From the NCBI GenBank assembly GCA_964481195.1, contig CAYZTB010000002.1, forward strand, positions 1 to 64,000: DNA of 64,000 nt. Direction: 5' to 3'. Below the pieces are notes generated by a model. The model made no database searches. It was not told the DNA's origin and worked only from the letters and a program-made list of their open reading frames with translations. The DNA is from Palsa-948 sp964481195 (GTDB taxonomy: Bacteria > Bacteroidota > Bacteroidia > Palsa-948). The translations under genes and the position numbers were made by a program. Below, in pieces: positions 9,501-17,746 of this stretch (within the stretch, counting starts at the first letter, position 1; each line of letters begins with the position of its first letter).

Positions 9501-10090
9501 CGAAATATTAAATGAAGTAAGAAGGGGAATTATACATGCACTAAAACAAAAAGGCGAATCGGGTGAGCAGAAGGATGGTATGGATGTTGGCTTAGTAAAA
9601 TTAGAAAGGGAAGGCGATATTTGTAAAATGCAATATGCAGCAGCCAATAATTCATTATACATTATAAGGAAGGAAAACCCTACCGAAATTGAGCAGGTAG
9701 ATGCCGATCCTATGCCCGTTGCCATTAGCGACCGCACACAAGATTTTACCAACCACTACTTGGAATTAAAAAAAGGAGATTGTTTTTACATTTTTACCGA
9801 TGGTTATGCCGATCAGTTTGGCGGGCCAAGAGGAAAAAAATTCAAATACTCTCAGTTTAGAACCTTATTGCTTTCCATTGGCGATAAGCCCATGGCAGAG
9901 CAGCACGATATCCTAGAAAAAACAATGGAAGACTGGAAAGGCTCCCTCGAACAGATTGACGACATTTTAGTCATNNNNNNNNNNNNNNNNNNNNNNNNNN
10001 NNNNNNNNNNNNNNNNNNNNNNNNNNNNNNNNNNNNNNNNNNNNNNNNNNNNNNNNNNNNNNNNNNNNNNNNNNAGGAGTTAGAGTATAA
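6571..10090 (+). CDS. Propeller sensor with cytoplasmic SpoIIE/PP2C phosphatase domain, 3' end in scaffold gap
   Basis: About 1140 residues. Order: signal sequence (to ~38); two-component-regulator propeller repeats (~40-690, units like GNIWLGTxxGGLxxFDG); a Y_Y_Y domain (~725-805); one membrane segment (~812-832, AAIIIYLIVIVGGTYVTI); coiled coil (~840-890); SpoIIE phosphatase (~895 onward). Metal-site motifs are AADCTGHGVPGA with Asp945, KDGMDVGL and FTDGYADQFGG. The propeller is thus periplasmic and the phosphatase cytoplasmic. Sequence stops at VI before the 100-N gap at 9975. Joining across the gap restores LVIGVRV and a TAA at 10088-10090, matching the ends of the other two SpoIIE genes here. 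Relative to those two, the loop before AADCTGHG carries seven extra residues (VQPPNGA region), over a CCCC-TAAT-GGGG palindrome at 9368-9379. Confidence 0.88.
6631..6672 (+). repeat. Six degenerate TATTCCC-type heptamers inside the signal-peptide codons
   Basis: Reading in steps of seven: TATTCCC, TATTTTT, TATTTCC, TATTTCC, TATTACC, TACTTCC. The 42 bases encode exactly 14 residues of the hydrophobic core of the signal peptide. The same heptamer recurs in perfect form at 11473-11500. Confidence 0.6.
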
Positions 10091-10240
10091 GCATATGGAG
10101 GAAATCCCGATCGGTTTTCGAGCATCGGGGTTGACAACATTTTAGTCATAGGAGTTAGAGTATAAGCATATGGAGGAAATCCCGATCGGTTTTCGAGCAT
10201 CGGGATTGACAACATTTTAGTTATTGGAGTGAGGGTGTAA
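9957..10240 (+). repeat. 75-bp tandem repeat spanning the phosphatase gene end and the scaffold gap
   Basis: A complete unit lies at 10132-10206. It is preceded by the last 57 bases of a unit (10075-10131) directly after the gap, and by the first 18 bases of a unit (9957-9974) directly before it. A final partial copy runs to a TAA at 10238-10240. Each unit holds codons for DNILVIGVRV plus stop, then a hairpin (arms AATCCCGAT and ATCGGGATT, 12-base loop). The 75-bp length keeps the reading frame. The final copy differs from the others at five third-codon positions in VIGVRV without changing any residue. Confidence 0.85.
9975..10074. other. Scaffold gap of 100 N
   Basis: Exactly 100 undetermined bases, a conventional placeholder for unknown length. 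It falls inside the tandem repeat, so the assembler probably failed there because of repeat copies. The true number of units, and whether a further gene copy is missing, cannot be read. Confidence 0.98.
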
Positions 10241-10269
10241 TTTTTTTCGAGAGTAAATTAAAATTGATA

Positions 10270-10277
10270 TACATTCG
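10270..10277 (+). promoter_or_regulatory. Putative -7 box TACATTCG for the M42 peptidase gene
   Basis: TACATTCG lies 18 bases before the ATG at 10296, identical to the box before the PKD operon. It would start transcription about ten bases before the gene, giving a very short leader. Confidence 0.45.
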
Positions 10278-10295
10278 CGTTAAATTATTTTTCAT

Positions 10296-11408
10296 ATGGC
10301 AACAAAAAAATCTTCAATCCTTAACGATCAGTCACTAGCGTTTTTAAAAGACTATATTAATATTCCTTCTCCTACTGGCTTTGAATGTAAGTTGCCCGAT
10401 GGCTCCAAAACAGGTCAGCAATTGTGGTTGGAATACATTAAAAAATATTCTGATACCAGCTTTGTAGATACCTATGGTACTGCGGTAGCTGTAATTAACC
10501 CCAAAGAAGAATATAAAATTGTTATTGAAGCACATGCCGATGAGATTTCTTGGTTTGTACATTACATTACAAAAGATGGATTTATTTATTTACGCAGAAA
10601 CGGAGGCAGCGATCATCAGATAGCTCCTTCTAAGCGCGTAAACATTCATACTACTAAAGGAATTGTTAAAGCAGTATTCGGCTGGCCTGCAATTCACGTG
10701 CGCGAACATGGCAAGGAAGAGCAGCCATCACTAAAAAATCTTTTTTTGGATTGTGGAGTGCGTTCGGATAAAGAATTAGAAAAGTTAGGGGTCCATGTGG
10801 GCTGTGTAGTTACTTATCCTGATGAGTTTATGGTGCTGAATAATAATTTTTATGTTGGTCGTGCATTAGATAACCGCGTAGGAGGATTTATGATTGCTCA
10901 AGTGGCTCGTTTAATAAAAGAAAAGAAAACCAAACTGCCATTTGGATTATACATTGTAAATTCTGTACAAGAAGAAGTGGGATTGAATGGAGCTAAAATG
11001 ATTGCTAATCACATAAAGCCGGCAGCAGCAATTATTACAGATGTTACACACGATACCCATACGCCTATGATGAATAAAATTTCTCAGGGCGATACTACTT
11101 GTGGTAAAGGGCCATCTTTAACTTACGGACCAGCCGTGCATAATAATTTATTAGATCAAATTATTGCGACAGCGAAAAAAAATAAAATTCCTTTTCAGCG
11201 TGAAGTGGCGTCCCGTTCTACCGGAACCGATACCGATGCTTTTGCTTATTCAGGAAGTGGCGTAGCATCAGCATTAATTTCTTTGCCTTTGCGTTACATG
11301 CACACTACGGTAGAGTCCGTACATAAGGACGATGTGGAAAATGTGATCAAACTTATTTACGAGTGCTTAAAAGGAATCAAGAAAAATCAGAAGTTTAATT
11401 ACATCTGA
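10296..11408 (+). CDS. M42-family metallopeptidase (glutamyl aminopeptidase/endoglucanase-like)
   Basis: 370 residues, no signal peptide, so cytoplasmic. M42 enzymes are tetrahedral aminopeptidase complexes with two metal ions. The metal and catalytic motifs are all present: EAHADEISWF (His-x-Asp), GRALDNRVGG (bridging Asp), VQEEVGLNGAK (catalytic Glu pair), TDVTHDT (Asp) and YMHTTVESVHKDD (last His). Length is usual for the family. It follows the repeat-ended phosphatase gene but has its own promoter-like box. Likely role is peptide turnover; substrate preference cannot be read from sequence. Confidence 0.92.
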   Translation: MATKKSSILNDQSLAFLKDYINIPSPTGFECKLPDGSKTGQQLWLEYIKKYSDTSFVDTYGTAVAVINPKEEYKIVIEAHADEISWFVHYITKDGFIYLRRNGGSDHQIAPSKRVNIHTTKGIVKAVFGWPAIHVREHGKEEQPSLKNLFLDCGVRSDKELEKLGVHVGCVVTYPDEFMVLNNNFYVGRALDNRVGGFMIAQVARLIKEKKTKLPFGLYIVNSVQEEVGLNGAKMIANHIKPAAAIITDVTHDTHTPMMNKISQGDTTCGKGPSLTYGPAVHNNLLDQIIATAKKNKIPFQREVASRSTGTDTDAFAYSGSGVASALISLPLRYMHTTVESVHKDDVENVIKLIYECLKGIKKNQKFNYI

Positions 11409-11465
11409 TAGGGTTTTTCTAAAAATATTTTTTGAAAGGACTAATTATTTGTTACTAAAATTTTA

Positions 11466-11500
11466 ATTTCCCTATTCCCTATTCCCTATTCCCTATTCCC
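11466..11500 (+). repeat. TATTCCC heptanucleotide microsatellite
   Basis: Four perfect tandem copies of TATTCCC at 11473-11500, preceded by a degenerate copy. It lies in the spacer between the M42 gene and the lipoprotein gene. The same motif builds the signal-peptide array at 6631-6672. Function unknown. Confidence 0.8.
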
Positions 11501-11568
11501 TCTCCTTATTAACACAATGCTGTGCTTAACTTAGCAGCCTCTTTTTATTAGAATCTATCAATTCTTTC

Positions 11569-11576
11569 TAAATTCG
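11569..11576 (+). promoter_or_regulatory. Putative -7 box TAAATTCG for the lipoprotein gene
   Basis: TAAATTCG, 23 bases before the ATG at 11600, fits the TAnnTTYG pattern. No convincing -33 element. Confidence 0.4.
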
Positions 11577-11599
11577 TTCTGGAATAAAATTCTTAAAAC

Positions 11600-12463
11600 A
11601 TGTTTAAAAAATATTTCTCTTTTCCTGCAGCTATTTTTACTTCACTTTTACTTTCATCTTGTAGTGGAAACGAAGAGCACCAAGCTATTCCTGCTGAAGA
11701 TACAACGGCAACTGAAACAGCTGTTCAATCTGGAGATCTTGATGACCTTACACAATTTAAATACGATAAATTAGTAAGCAACATTCCAATTCCTTTTGAT
11801 ATTCTTCGTTTGCATGCAGATGTTCCACTTGTATATAATTTTTACGCTGTAAACCCAACTTCGAATCTTACTTATTACACTTCGTCTACCTCCAAAGCAA
11901 TGAACTTAGGTATTTATGGGGGTGATTTAGCTTATAGCATCACCTACGAAAAGTTTGATGACATGGGCGGCTACCTTAAATGTGCCAAACAACTTGCTGA
12001 TGATTTAGGAATTCCTTTGGCTTTTGATCAAAGTGCACTGACTACCTATAAAAAATATAAAACCAATAAAGACAGCCTAGAAAAAATTGTTTTCAACTCG
12101 TATTCTGAAGTTGACAAAACGTTAAAGTCCAACGAGCGTATTGGTCTTGCTTCTTTGGTTGTTTCCGGTGGATGGCTGGAAGGATTGTATGCTACGCTTA
12201 CTACGCTTGGCAATACTCCTAACAACGAAAAATCTCAAACACTTTACAAAAAGATTTGGGAGCAAAAAAATCATCTTACTATGATTATTAGTTTATTGGA
12301 ACAATTTAAAGACGATAAATCCTTTACGCCAATCATTCAGGATTTTAAATCTATCAAAACAGTTTACGATGGACTCTCAGAAAAATCTTCTATTAATGAA
12401 GCAGAAATTGCTGGGCTCGCAAAAATTGTTGGCGAAGTAAGAAGCAAAGTCATTTCGCACTAA
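11600..12463 (+). CDS. Conserved-type lipoprotein of unknown function
   Basis: 287 residues. The N-terminus MFKKYFSFPAAIFTSLLLSSCSGNEE is a lipoprotein signal with lipobox LLSSC, cysteine at about residue 21. After a Thr/Glu-rich linker the protein is largely helical, with repeated charged and hydrophobic heptad-like stretches (for example YKKIWEQKNHLTMIISLLEQFKDD). No catalytic motif is recognisable. Flanking spacers are long and it has its own promoter-like box, so it is probably a single-gene unit. I do not recognise a named family. Confidence 0.85.
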   Translation: MFKKYFSFPAAIFTSLLLSSCSGNEEHQAIPAEDTTATETAVQSGDLDDLTQFKYDKLVSNIPIPFDILRLHADVPLVYNFYAVNPTSNLTYYTSSTSKAMNLGIYGGDLAYSITYEKFDDMGGYLKCAKQLADDLGIPLAFDQSALTTYKKYKTNKDSLEKIVFNSYSEVDKTLKSNERIGLASLVVSGGWLEGLYATLTTLGNTPNNEKSQTLYKKIWEQKNHLTMIISLLEQFKDDKSFTPIIQDFKSIKTVYDGLSEKSSINEAEIAGLAKIVGEVRSKVISH

Positions 12464-12541
12464 TATTTTTTATCAATTCTTTTTGATACGGTCACTTAAC
12501 TCGTAAAAGCGAATCAACATTCTTTTTGCCGTATAATTCAT

Positions 12542-12549
12542 TACTTTTG
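12542..12549 (+). promoter_or_regulatory. Putative -7 box TACTTTTG for the GH3/LysE operon
   Basis: TACTTTTG ends 10 bases before the ATG at 12560. This implies a very short or absent leader. Confidence 0.5.
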
Positions 12550-12559
12550 TCTCTGACAT

Positions 12560-14098
12560 ATGGCAATATTAGGAAGCATACTAAAGCAAGCAATTGGCCT
12601 CAGAAAGGCAATGCCTAACCTACCGCAAAATGGCGCAAAAGTGCAGATGCGAACTTTAAAACGTCTTCTGTCACGTGCCGAATACACGGCATTTGGTGAG
12701 CAGTACAATTTTTCTAAAATTTTAAATGAAAAAGATTTGGTAAATGCATTTCAGGCAGCCATACCAACGCACGATTACAATAAAATATTTCGCAGGTGGT
12801 GGTATCGATCCTTAAATGGCGAGCCTTTTGTTTGCTGGCCCGGCAAAGTAAAATATTTTGCACTCAGCTCTGGCACTTCCGAAGCCTCCAGTAAGCAGAT
12901 ACCTGTAACCAAGGACATGATTCGTGCTATTCGCAGAGCAAGTGTTAAACAAATTTTGGCCCAATCGCATTATAATTTACCAAAAGAACATTTTGAGCGA
13001 GGTATACTTATGCTGGGCGGCAGCACGCATTTAAATTTTAACGGAACATATTTTGAAGGCGACTTAAGTGGTATTACAGCAAGTAACATCCCTTTTTGGT
13101 TTCAACATTTTTACAAACCGGGCAGACGAATTTCTCGCGAACGAGATTGGACAGCCAAGCTCGAAGAAATTGTGCAGAACGCAAAAAGCTGGGACCTATC
13201 AACAATCTGCGGAGTACCCGCCTGGGTGCAAATACTGCTCGAAAAAATTATTGCACACTACAACGTAAATACAATCCATGACATTTGGCCTAACCTTACT
13301 ATCTATGTACATGGAGGGGTAGCTATATCTCCCTATAAAAAAGGACTCGAAAAATTAGTTTCTCGCCCACTTATTTATATGGAAACCTATTTGGCAAGTG
13401 AGGGATTTATTGCGTATGACGATAACCCAACCAGCGAAGGAATGCGCATGGTGCTTGACAACGGAATTTTTTATGAGTTCGTTCCATTTACCGATGCAAA
13501 TTTTGATACAGACGGAAACATGTTAGAAAACCCTCAGGCTTTTTCCATTGGTAATGTGCAGGAAGGAGTAGAGTATGCTTTACTGATGTCAACTTGCTCT
13601 GGAGCATGGCGCTACTTAATAGGCGACACCATAAAATTTACTTCGCTCCTAAGACAAGAAATTATGATTACGGGCCGCACCAAACATTTTTTGAGTTTGT
13701 GTGGCGAACATCTTTCGCAGGATAATATGAATAGGGCCGTAGAATTAGTAGCGCAGGATTTAAACGTAGAGATTAAAGAATTTTCTGTTGCAGGAATTCC
13801 TTTCGGCTCTCTTTTTGCACACAAATGGTACATAGGCGTAAATGCATCGGTAGATAAAAATGTGGTGAGGGATAAACTGGATGATCATTTGAAAACCCTC
13901 AATGACGATTATCGAGTAGAGCGTATTGCAGCATTAAAAGATGTACTAGTGGAAGTGCTTCCTACCTCCTTGTTTTATGAATACATGGAGCTGAAGGGAA
14001 AATCAGGTGGCCAAAATAAATTCCCTCGAGTGATGAAGAACAAACAATTGGCAGATTGGGAAGATTTCTTGAAACAAAAGCAGAATATTAAATCCTAA
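12560..14098 (+). CDS. GH3 auxin-responsive-promoter-family protein (acyl-adenylating amide synthetase-like)
   Basis: 512 residues, cytoplasmic. GH3 enzymes are ANL-superfamily ligases that adenylate a carboxylic acid and join it to an amino acid; in plants they act on auxin and jasmonate. Visible here are the nucleotide-binding loop FALSSGTSEASSKQIPVT (~residues 94-112), FERGILMLGGS, the YMETYLASEGF motif that contacts ATP, and the YLIGDTIKFTS hinge region followed by a small C-terminal domain. Length matches bacterial family members. Its stop overlaps the start of the LysE-type gene by one base (TAATG), so the two are translationally coupled. Bacterial substrates are not known; a link between ligase and amino-acid exporter is inference. 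Confidence 0.88.
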   Translation: MAILGSILKQAIGLRKAMPNLPQNGAKVQMRTLKRLLSRAEYTAFGEQYNFSKILNEKDLVNAFQAAIPTHDYNKIFRRWWYRSLNGEPFVCWPGKVKYFALSSGTSEASSKQIPVTKDMIRAIRRASVKQILAQSHYNLPKEHFERGILMLGGSTHLNFNGTYFEGDLSGITASNIPFWFQHFYKPGRRISRERDWTAKLEEIVQNAKSWDLSTICGVPAWVQILLEKIIAHYNVNTIHDIWPNLTIYVHGGVAISPYKKGLEKLVSRPLIYMETYLASEGFIAYDDNPTSEGMRMVLDNGIFYEFVPFTDANFDTDGNMLENPQAFSIGNVQEGVEYALLMSTCSGAWRYLIGDTIKFTSLLRQEIMITGRTKHFLSLCGEHLSQDNMNRAVELVAQDLNVEIKEFSVAGIPFGSLFAHKWYIGVNASVDKNVVRDKLDDHLKTLNDDYRVERIAALKDVLVEVLPTSLFYEYMELKGKSGGQNKFPRVMKNKQLADWEDFLKQKQNIKS

Positions 14099-14763
14099 TG
14101 GACGATTATTTTATTTCCTTGCTCCGTGCCATTGCCGAAGGTATTGGGTTGGGAATCACGTTAGCTATCCTTACAGGCCCGGCTTTTTTTGCACTCCTCC
14201 AAACTAGTATTCGTAATGGATATAAATCAGGTATAGCTTTTGCGCTGGGCGTTTTTGTGAGTGACACAACGCTGATTTTACTTTCTTATCTAGGTGCGCT
14301 ACAACTTTTTAACAATCCTAAATATAGCATCATTATTGGTCTTATTGGTGGAACTATTTTAGTGTTGTTTGGTGTTTTTAATATTTTTCAAAAGCAACCT
14401 TTGGATATGAAAGCAAGCGAAGGAAAGATGGAGAAAATACTTGCGCCAAATTTAACATTGGCAGTTATTGCATTAAAAGGGTTTGCTATAAATATGATAA
14501 ACCCATTTGTAATTATTTTTTGGATAGGAATAGTAAGTGTGGAGAGTACGCGATATGACTTTTCTCATTTACATGTTGTCGCAGTCTTCACTTCGGCTTT
14601 ACTAACTATTTTTGCTACAGATGTACTGAAATCCATTGGAGCAACTAAAATAACAGGCTTTTTAAGTCCTAAAATATTATTATGGGTAAACAGAATAGCA
14701 GGAGTCATCCTAATAATATCCGGAATTACCCTGATTTGGAAAGTAGTACAAGACTTTATTTAA
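14098..14763 (+). CDS. LysE-family amino-acid exporter
   Basis: 221 residues with six predicted membrane helices. The first helix contains the family signature GIGLGITLAILTGPAFFALLQTSIRNGYKSGIAFALGVFVSD. LysE/RhtB proteins export amino acids or related small molecules through the inner membrane. A charged cytoplasmic loop (PLDMKASEGKMEKILAP) lies between helices three and four. It is coupled to the GH3-like gene by a one-base overlap, hinting that it exports a product or a surplus substrate of that enzyme. It ends 14 bases before the convergent M28 gene; no terminator hairpin is visible between them. Confidence 0.9.
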   Translation: MDDYFISLLRAIAEGIGLGITLAILTGPAFFALLQTSIRNGYKSGIAFALGVFVSDTTLILLSYLGALQLFNNPKYSIIIGLIGGTILVLFGVFNIFQKQPLDMKASEGKMEKILAPNLTLAVIALKGFAINMINPFVIIFWIGIVSVESTRYDFSHLHVVAVFTSALLTIFATDVLKSIGATKITGFLSPKILLWVNRIAGVILIISGITLIWKVVQDFI

Positions 14764-14777
14764 ATAATTTGTTTTTA

Positions 14778-16391
14778 TTATTTTTCCTCCTGCGGAACAT
14801 CTGTTTTAATTCGTTCTGCTCTATTAGCTACTTCCCAGGCAGTGTAAAATACCAGTTGTGCACGAGTAGCTAGCAGGCCAAAATTTATTTTAGAAATTTC
14901 GTCAGTTTCCTTGTGATAATCCTCATGCACCCCATTAAAATAAAAAATGATGGGCACGCCTTTTTCCGCAAAGTTGTAATGATCCGATCGGTAGTAAAAT
15001 CGGTTGGGGTCATCCGGTGCGTTGTAGGTATAGTCTAACGAAAGTTTCGTGTAAGTTTTATTTGCATTTTCATTGATGGCATGAAGCTCGGTACTTATTT
15101 TATCCGAGCCAATTATGTAAACAAATGCAGAATCTTTTTTGTGATCTTCATCAATTCTGCCAATCATATCAATGTTTAAGTCGCACACGGTTTTGTTAAT
15201 TGGGAATATTGGATTGTCGGTGTAGTACGAAGAGCCTAAAAGTCCTTTTTCTTCTCCGGTAACTGTCATAAATACAATTGTTCGTTTTGGACCAAGCCCT
15301 GCAGCTTTCGCTTGTGCAAAGGCTTCTGCAATTTCCATAACGCCTACCGTACCCGAGCCATCATCGTCAGCACCATTAAATACTTTGCCATCGCGCACCC
15401 CTAAATGATCGTAATGCGCGGTTACAAATATCACTTCGTCTTTAAACTCAGATCCTTCAACCACCCCTAGTACATTTTCAGAGTATATTTTCTCCGTACT
15501 ATTTTTCACAGAAAATAAAAAAGCAGACTTCAATTCAAAAGCATCCGACTTGCCATCCCTTAAAATTTTAGATTTTATTTTTGCTATGGATTTTTTTTGT
15601 GAGGATAGTAATGCGCTTCCAATAGATTCTGAAATAAATATTTGAGCAATTTCCGCTTCAGTCTCCACGGCTTGGGTGGAGTCGGGAATAAGATCCAAGG
15701 AAGGAGAGCTTAAATATTTCTTCATCATGGGTAAGTTTTCCTCAAATCCAGAACTGATTATGATAAGTGCTGCAGCTCCGTTTTGTTTAGCCAAGGAAAT
15801 TTTTTTTCTGGAACTCGAAGACCACTTGGAGGGTTTTTTAGTGCCTGTGATTAGTGAAATAGAATCTTTTGTTAACGGCTCCCCACTTAAAATTAATACC
15901 ACTTTACCCATTACATCAACGCCATTGTAATCATTGTAAGGCTTTGTGGCTTCGGATTTTCCATCATCAGAACCTTTTTCCGTAATTCCATATCCTACAA
16001 ACAAAATATTAGTTCCTTTAATTTCGACATCATTACCTAGGGGCATAGCAAAAAAGTCTTTCATGTTTTCATATTTTTTTCCGCCTATCTCTAACCGCGC
16101 TTCTCCGGGAGTGCTTAACATCAAAGGAACTTTTTGCAAATAAGAATTATCTGTTGCGGATTTAAGTCCTAATGCTTTAAAATTTTCTGCAATGTATTTT
16201 GCAGCCTTGCGCTGCCCTTCTTTGCCTGTTTCTCTTCCCTCATACTCATCCGAAGCAAGTACAGATAAGTGCTTTTTGGCATCTTCAGCAGTAATAGTCT
16301 TTGCAAAACGCATAGCATTTTTGTTTTCTGACTGTGCAAACGCAACAGTACATGCAAAAAACAAGGATAAAACGAGGTTGGCCTTTTTCAT
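14778..16391 (-). CDS. Exported M28-family zinc peptidase with PA domain
   Basis: 537 residues with a signal peptide (MKKANLVLSLFFACTVAFAQ). Order: N-terminal peptidase part (~25-110), inserted PA-like domain (~115-290, with ALIIISSGFEEN), and the M28 catalytic domain (~300-530). The zinc motifs are present: TAHYDHLG (His, general-base Asp nearby), NGADDDGSGT (bridging Asp), TGEEKGLLGS (Glu pair), LNIDMIGRID (Asp) and YRSDHYNFAEKGVP (last His). It is expected to be an aminopeptidase acting in the periplasm or outside the cell. It is divergent from hppD with a -7-like box 18 bases before its start. Confidence 0.93.
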   Translation of the reverse strand: MKKANLVLSLFFACTVAFAQSENKNAMRFAKTITAEDAKKHLSVLASDEYEGRETGKEGQRKAAKYIAENFKALGLKSATDNSYLQKVPLMLSTPGEARLEIGGKKYENMKDFFAMPLGNDVEIKGTNILFVGYGITEKGSDDGKSEATKPYNDYNGVDVMGKVVLILSGEPLTKDSISLITGTKKPSKWSSSSRKKISLAKQNGAAALIIISSGFEENLPMMKKYLSSPSLDLIPDSTQAVETEAEIAQIFISESIGSALLSSQKKSIAKIKSKILRDGKSDAFELKSAFLFSVKNSTEKIYSENVLGVVEGSEFKDEVIFVTAHYDHLGVRDGKVFNGADDDGSGTVGVMEIAEAFAQAKAAGLGPKRTIVFMTVTGEEKGLLGSSYYTDNPIFPINKTVCDLNIDMIGRIDEDHKKDSAFVYIIGSDKISTELHAINENANKTYTKLSLDYTYNAPDDPNRFYYRSDHYNFAEKGVPIIFYFNGVHEDYHKETDEISKINFGLLATRAQLVFYTAWEVANRAERIKTDVPQEEK

Positions 16392-16408
16392 AGATTTATA
16401 TTTAGGTA

Positions 16409-16416
16409 CAAACCTA
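16409..16416 (-). promoter_or_regulatory. Putative -7 box TAGGTTTG for the M28 peptidase gene
   Basis: On the minus strand TAGGTTTG matches TAnnTTTG and lies 17 bases upstream of the ATG at 16391. A start site would fall about ten bases before the gene. Confidence 0.5.
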
Positions 16417-16436
16417 GCAATTATTTCTTTTTTTAA

Positions 16437-16444
16437 TAACTTTG
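16437..16444 (+). promoter_or_regulatory. Putative -7 box TAACTTTG for hppD
   Basis: TAACTTTG fits TAnnTTTG and would give a leader of about 130 bases before hppD. That leader holds two hairpins. Confidence 0.45.
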
Positions 16445-16489
16445 TTAAATGCGAAGTGGAGTTATCCTACATATATTATCTCAGCAATT

Positions 16490-16531
16490 GGCCATGTGGC
16501 CTTAAGTTGTTTTTTCGAACTTCGGTTCGAA
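16490..16531 (+). promoter_or_regulatory. Two hairpins in the hppD leader, one with a cUUCGg tetraloop
   Basis: GGCCATGTGGCC at 16490-16501 is a short GC hairpin. At 16514-16531 a perfect 7-bp stem (TTCGAAC / GTTCGAA) closes on a TTCG loop as C(UUCG)G, an exceptionally stable RNA tetraloop. The hairpin ends 51 bases before the hppD ATG. No T-run follows, so it is not a simple terminator; a leader stabiliser or protein-binding site is possible. Confidence 0.5.
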
Positions 16532-16582
16532 CGAGCTTCGTAATTTAAGATCAACATTTTTCATTTTTAATAAACTCTCATT

Positions 16583-17728
16583 ATGACAACTTCAACTGCA
16601 TCTATAAATAAACTAGAAGAATTACACAAAAATAAAACAGAAGACTTTTTACCACTAAACGGAACTGATTATATTGAGTTTTATGTAGGTAATGCAAAGC
16701 AATCTGCCTATTATTATCAAGCTGCTTGGGGCTTTGAAGTAGTAGCCTATGCCGGTCTTGAAACCGGAGTGAAAGACAGAGCCTCGTATGTTTTGCAGCA
16801 AGGGAAAATTCGTTTAGTCTTAACTACTTCCTTTGATCCAAATAGTGAAATAACAAAACACGTTGCAATGCATGGCGATGGTGTTAAGGTGTTAGCACTT
16901 TGGGTAGATGATGCAGAAAAATCATTTAATGAAACTGTTAAGCGCGGAGCAAAGCCTTTTTCTCCTCCACAAACTATGAAGGATGAATTTGGAGAAGTTA
17001 AAGTGGCATCCATTCATACCTACGGGGATACGCTTCATACATTTGTAGAAAGGAAAAATTATAAAGGAGCATTTATGCCGGGCTATAAACCTGCTAAGTC
17101 TTTAATTAAAACTTCACCTGTTGGATTAAAGGTGGTAGATCATTGTGTTGGCAATGTGGAGTTAGGTCAAATGAATCAGTGGGTAAAATATTACGAAGAT
17201 GTAATGGGCTTTAAATTACTAATCACGTTCGATGACAAAGATATTTCTACTGAATTCACAGCGCTAATGAGTAAGGTGGTTAGCAACGGCAACGGTTATG
17301 TTAAATTTCCTATCAACGAACCGGCAAAAGGGAAAAAGAAATCTCAGATAGATGAATACCTTGAGTTTTATAAAGGAGGAGGCGTACAACACATAGCTCT
17401 TTTAACAGATGATATATTAACAACGGTAGCGGAATTGCGCAAGCGCGGAATCGAATTTCTTTACGTGCCTGAAACTTATTACGATGATCTTTTTGCTCGC
17501 GTAGGAAAAATTGATGAGGACATTGAAGAAATAAAAAAGCTAAACATCTTGGTTGATAGAGACGAGGAAGGGTATTTGCTGCAACTGTTTACTAAGCCAG
17601 TAGAAGACCGCCCAACCGTATTTTACGAAATCATTCAACGTAAAGGCGCTAAGAGTTTTGGAAAAGGAAATTTTAAAGCGTTGTTTGAAGCTATTGAAAG
17701 AGAACAAGAGCAACGAGGAACACTATAA
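16583..17728 (+). CDS. hppD: 4-hydroxyphenylpyruvate dioxygenase
   Basis: 381 residues, cytoplasmic. The enzyme converts 4-hydroxyphenylpyruvate plus oxygen into homogentisate in tyrosine breakdown. Two vicinal-oxygen-chelate halves are visible. The Fe(II) ligands are in place: His187 (VVDHCVGNV), His270 (GGGVQHIALLTDD) and Glu349 (FYEIIQRKG). The region LNILVDRDEEGYLLQLFTKP and the C-terminal GKGNFKALFEAIEREQ helix are typical of the family, and the length is normal. No other tyrosine-degradation gene is adjacent; the next gene follows by 18 bases but is a small membrane protein. Upstream lies the structured leader. Confidence 0.96.
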   Translation: MTTSTASINKLEELHKNKTEDFLPLNGTDYIEFYVGNAKQSAYYYQAAWGFEVVAYAGLETGVKDRASYVLQQGKIRLVLTTSFDPNSEITKHVAMHGDGVKVLALWVDDAEKSFNETVKRGAKPFSPPQTMKDEFGEVKVASIHTYGDTLHTFVERKNYKGAFMPGYKPAKSLIKTSPVGLKVVDHCVGNVELGQMNQWVKYYEDVMGFKLLITFDDKDISTEFTALMSKVVSNGNGYVKFPINEPAKGKKKSQIDEYLEFYKGGGVQHIALLTDDILTTVAELRKRGIEFLYVPETYYDDLFARVGKIDEDIEEIKKLNILVDRDEEGYLLQLFTKPVEDRPTVFYEIIQRKGAKSFGKGNFKALFEAIEREQEQRGTL

Positions 17729-17746
17729 TTTTAGAATTATTTTTTC

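Noticed and set aside
9967..10215. Minus-strand open frame across the scaffold gap
   Set aside because: It arises because the tandem repeat has no stop codons on that strand and the gap is undetermined; it has no gene features.
11466..11500. Telomere-like repeat (CCCTATT / AATAGGG)
   Set aside because: Only four copies, internal to a bacterial contig, and surrounded by bacterial genes; a simple microsatellite is the better reading.
16514..16540. GGTTCGAAC resembling a tRNA T arm
   Set aside because: No acceptor, D or anticodon stem can be built around it; it is part of a UUCG-capped hairpin.
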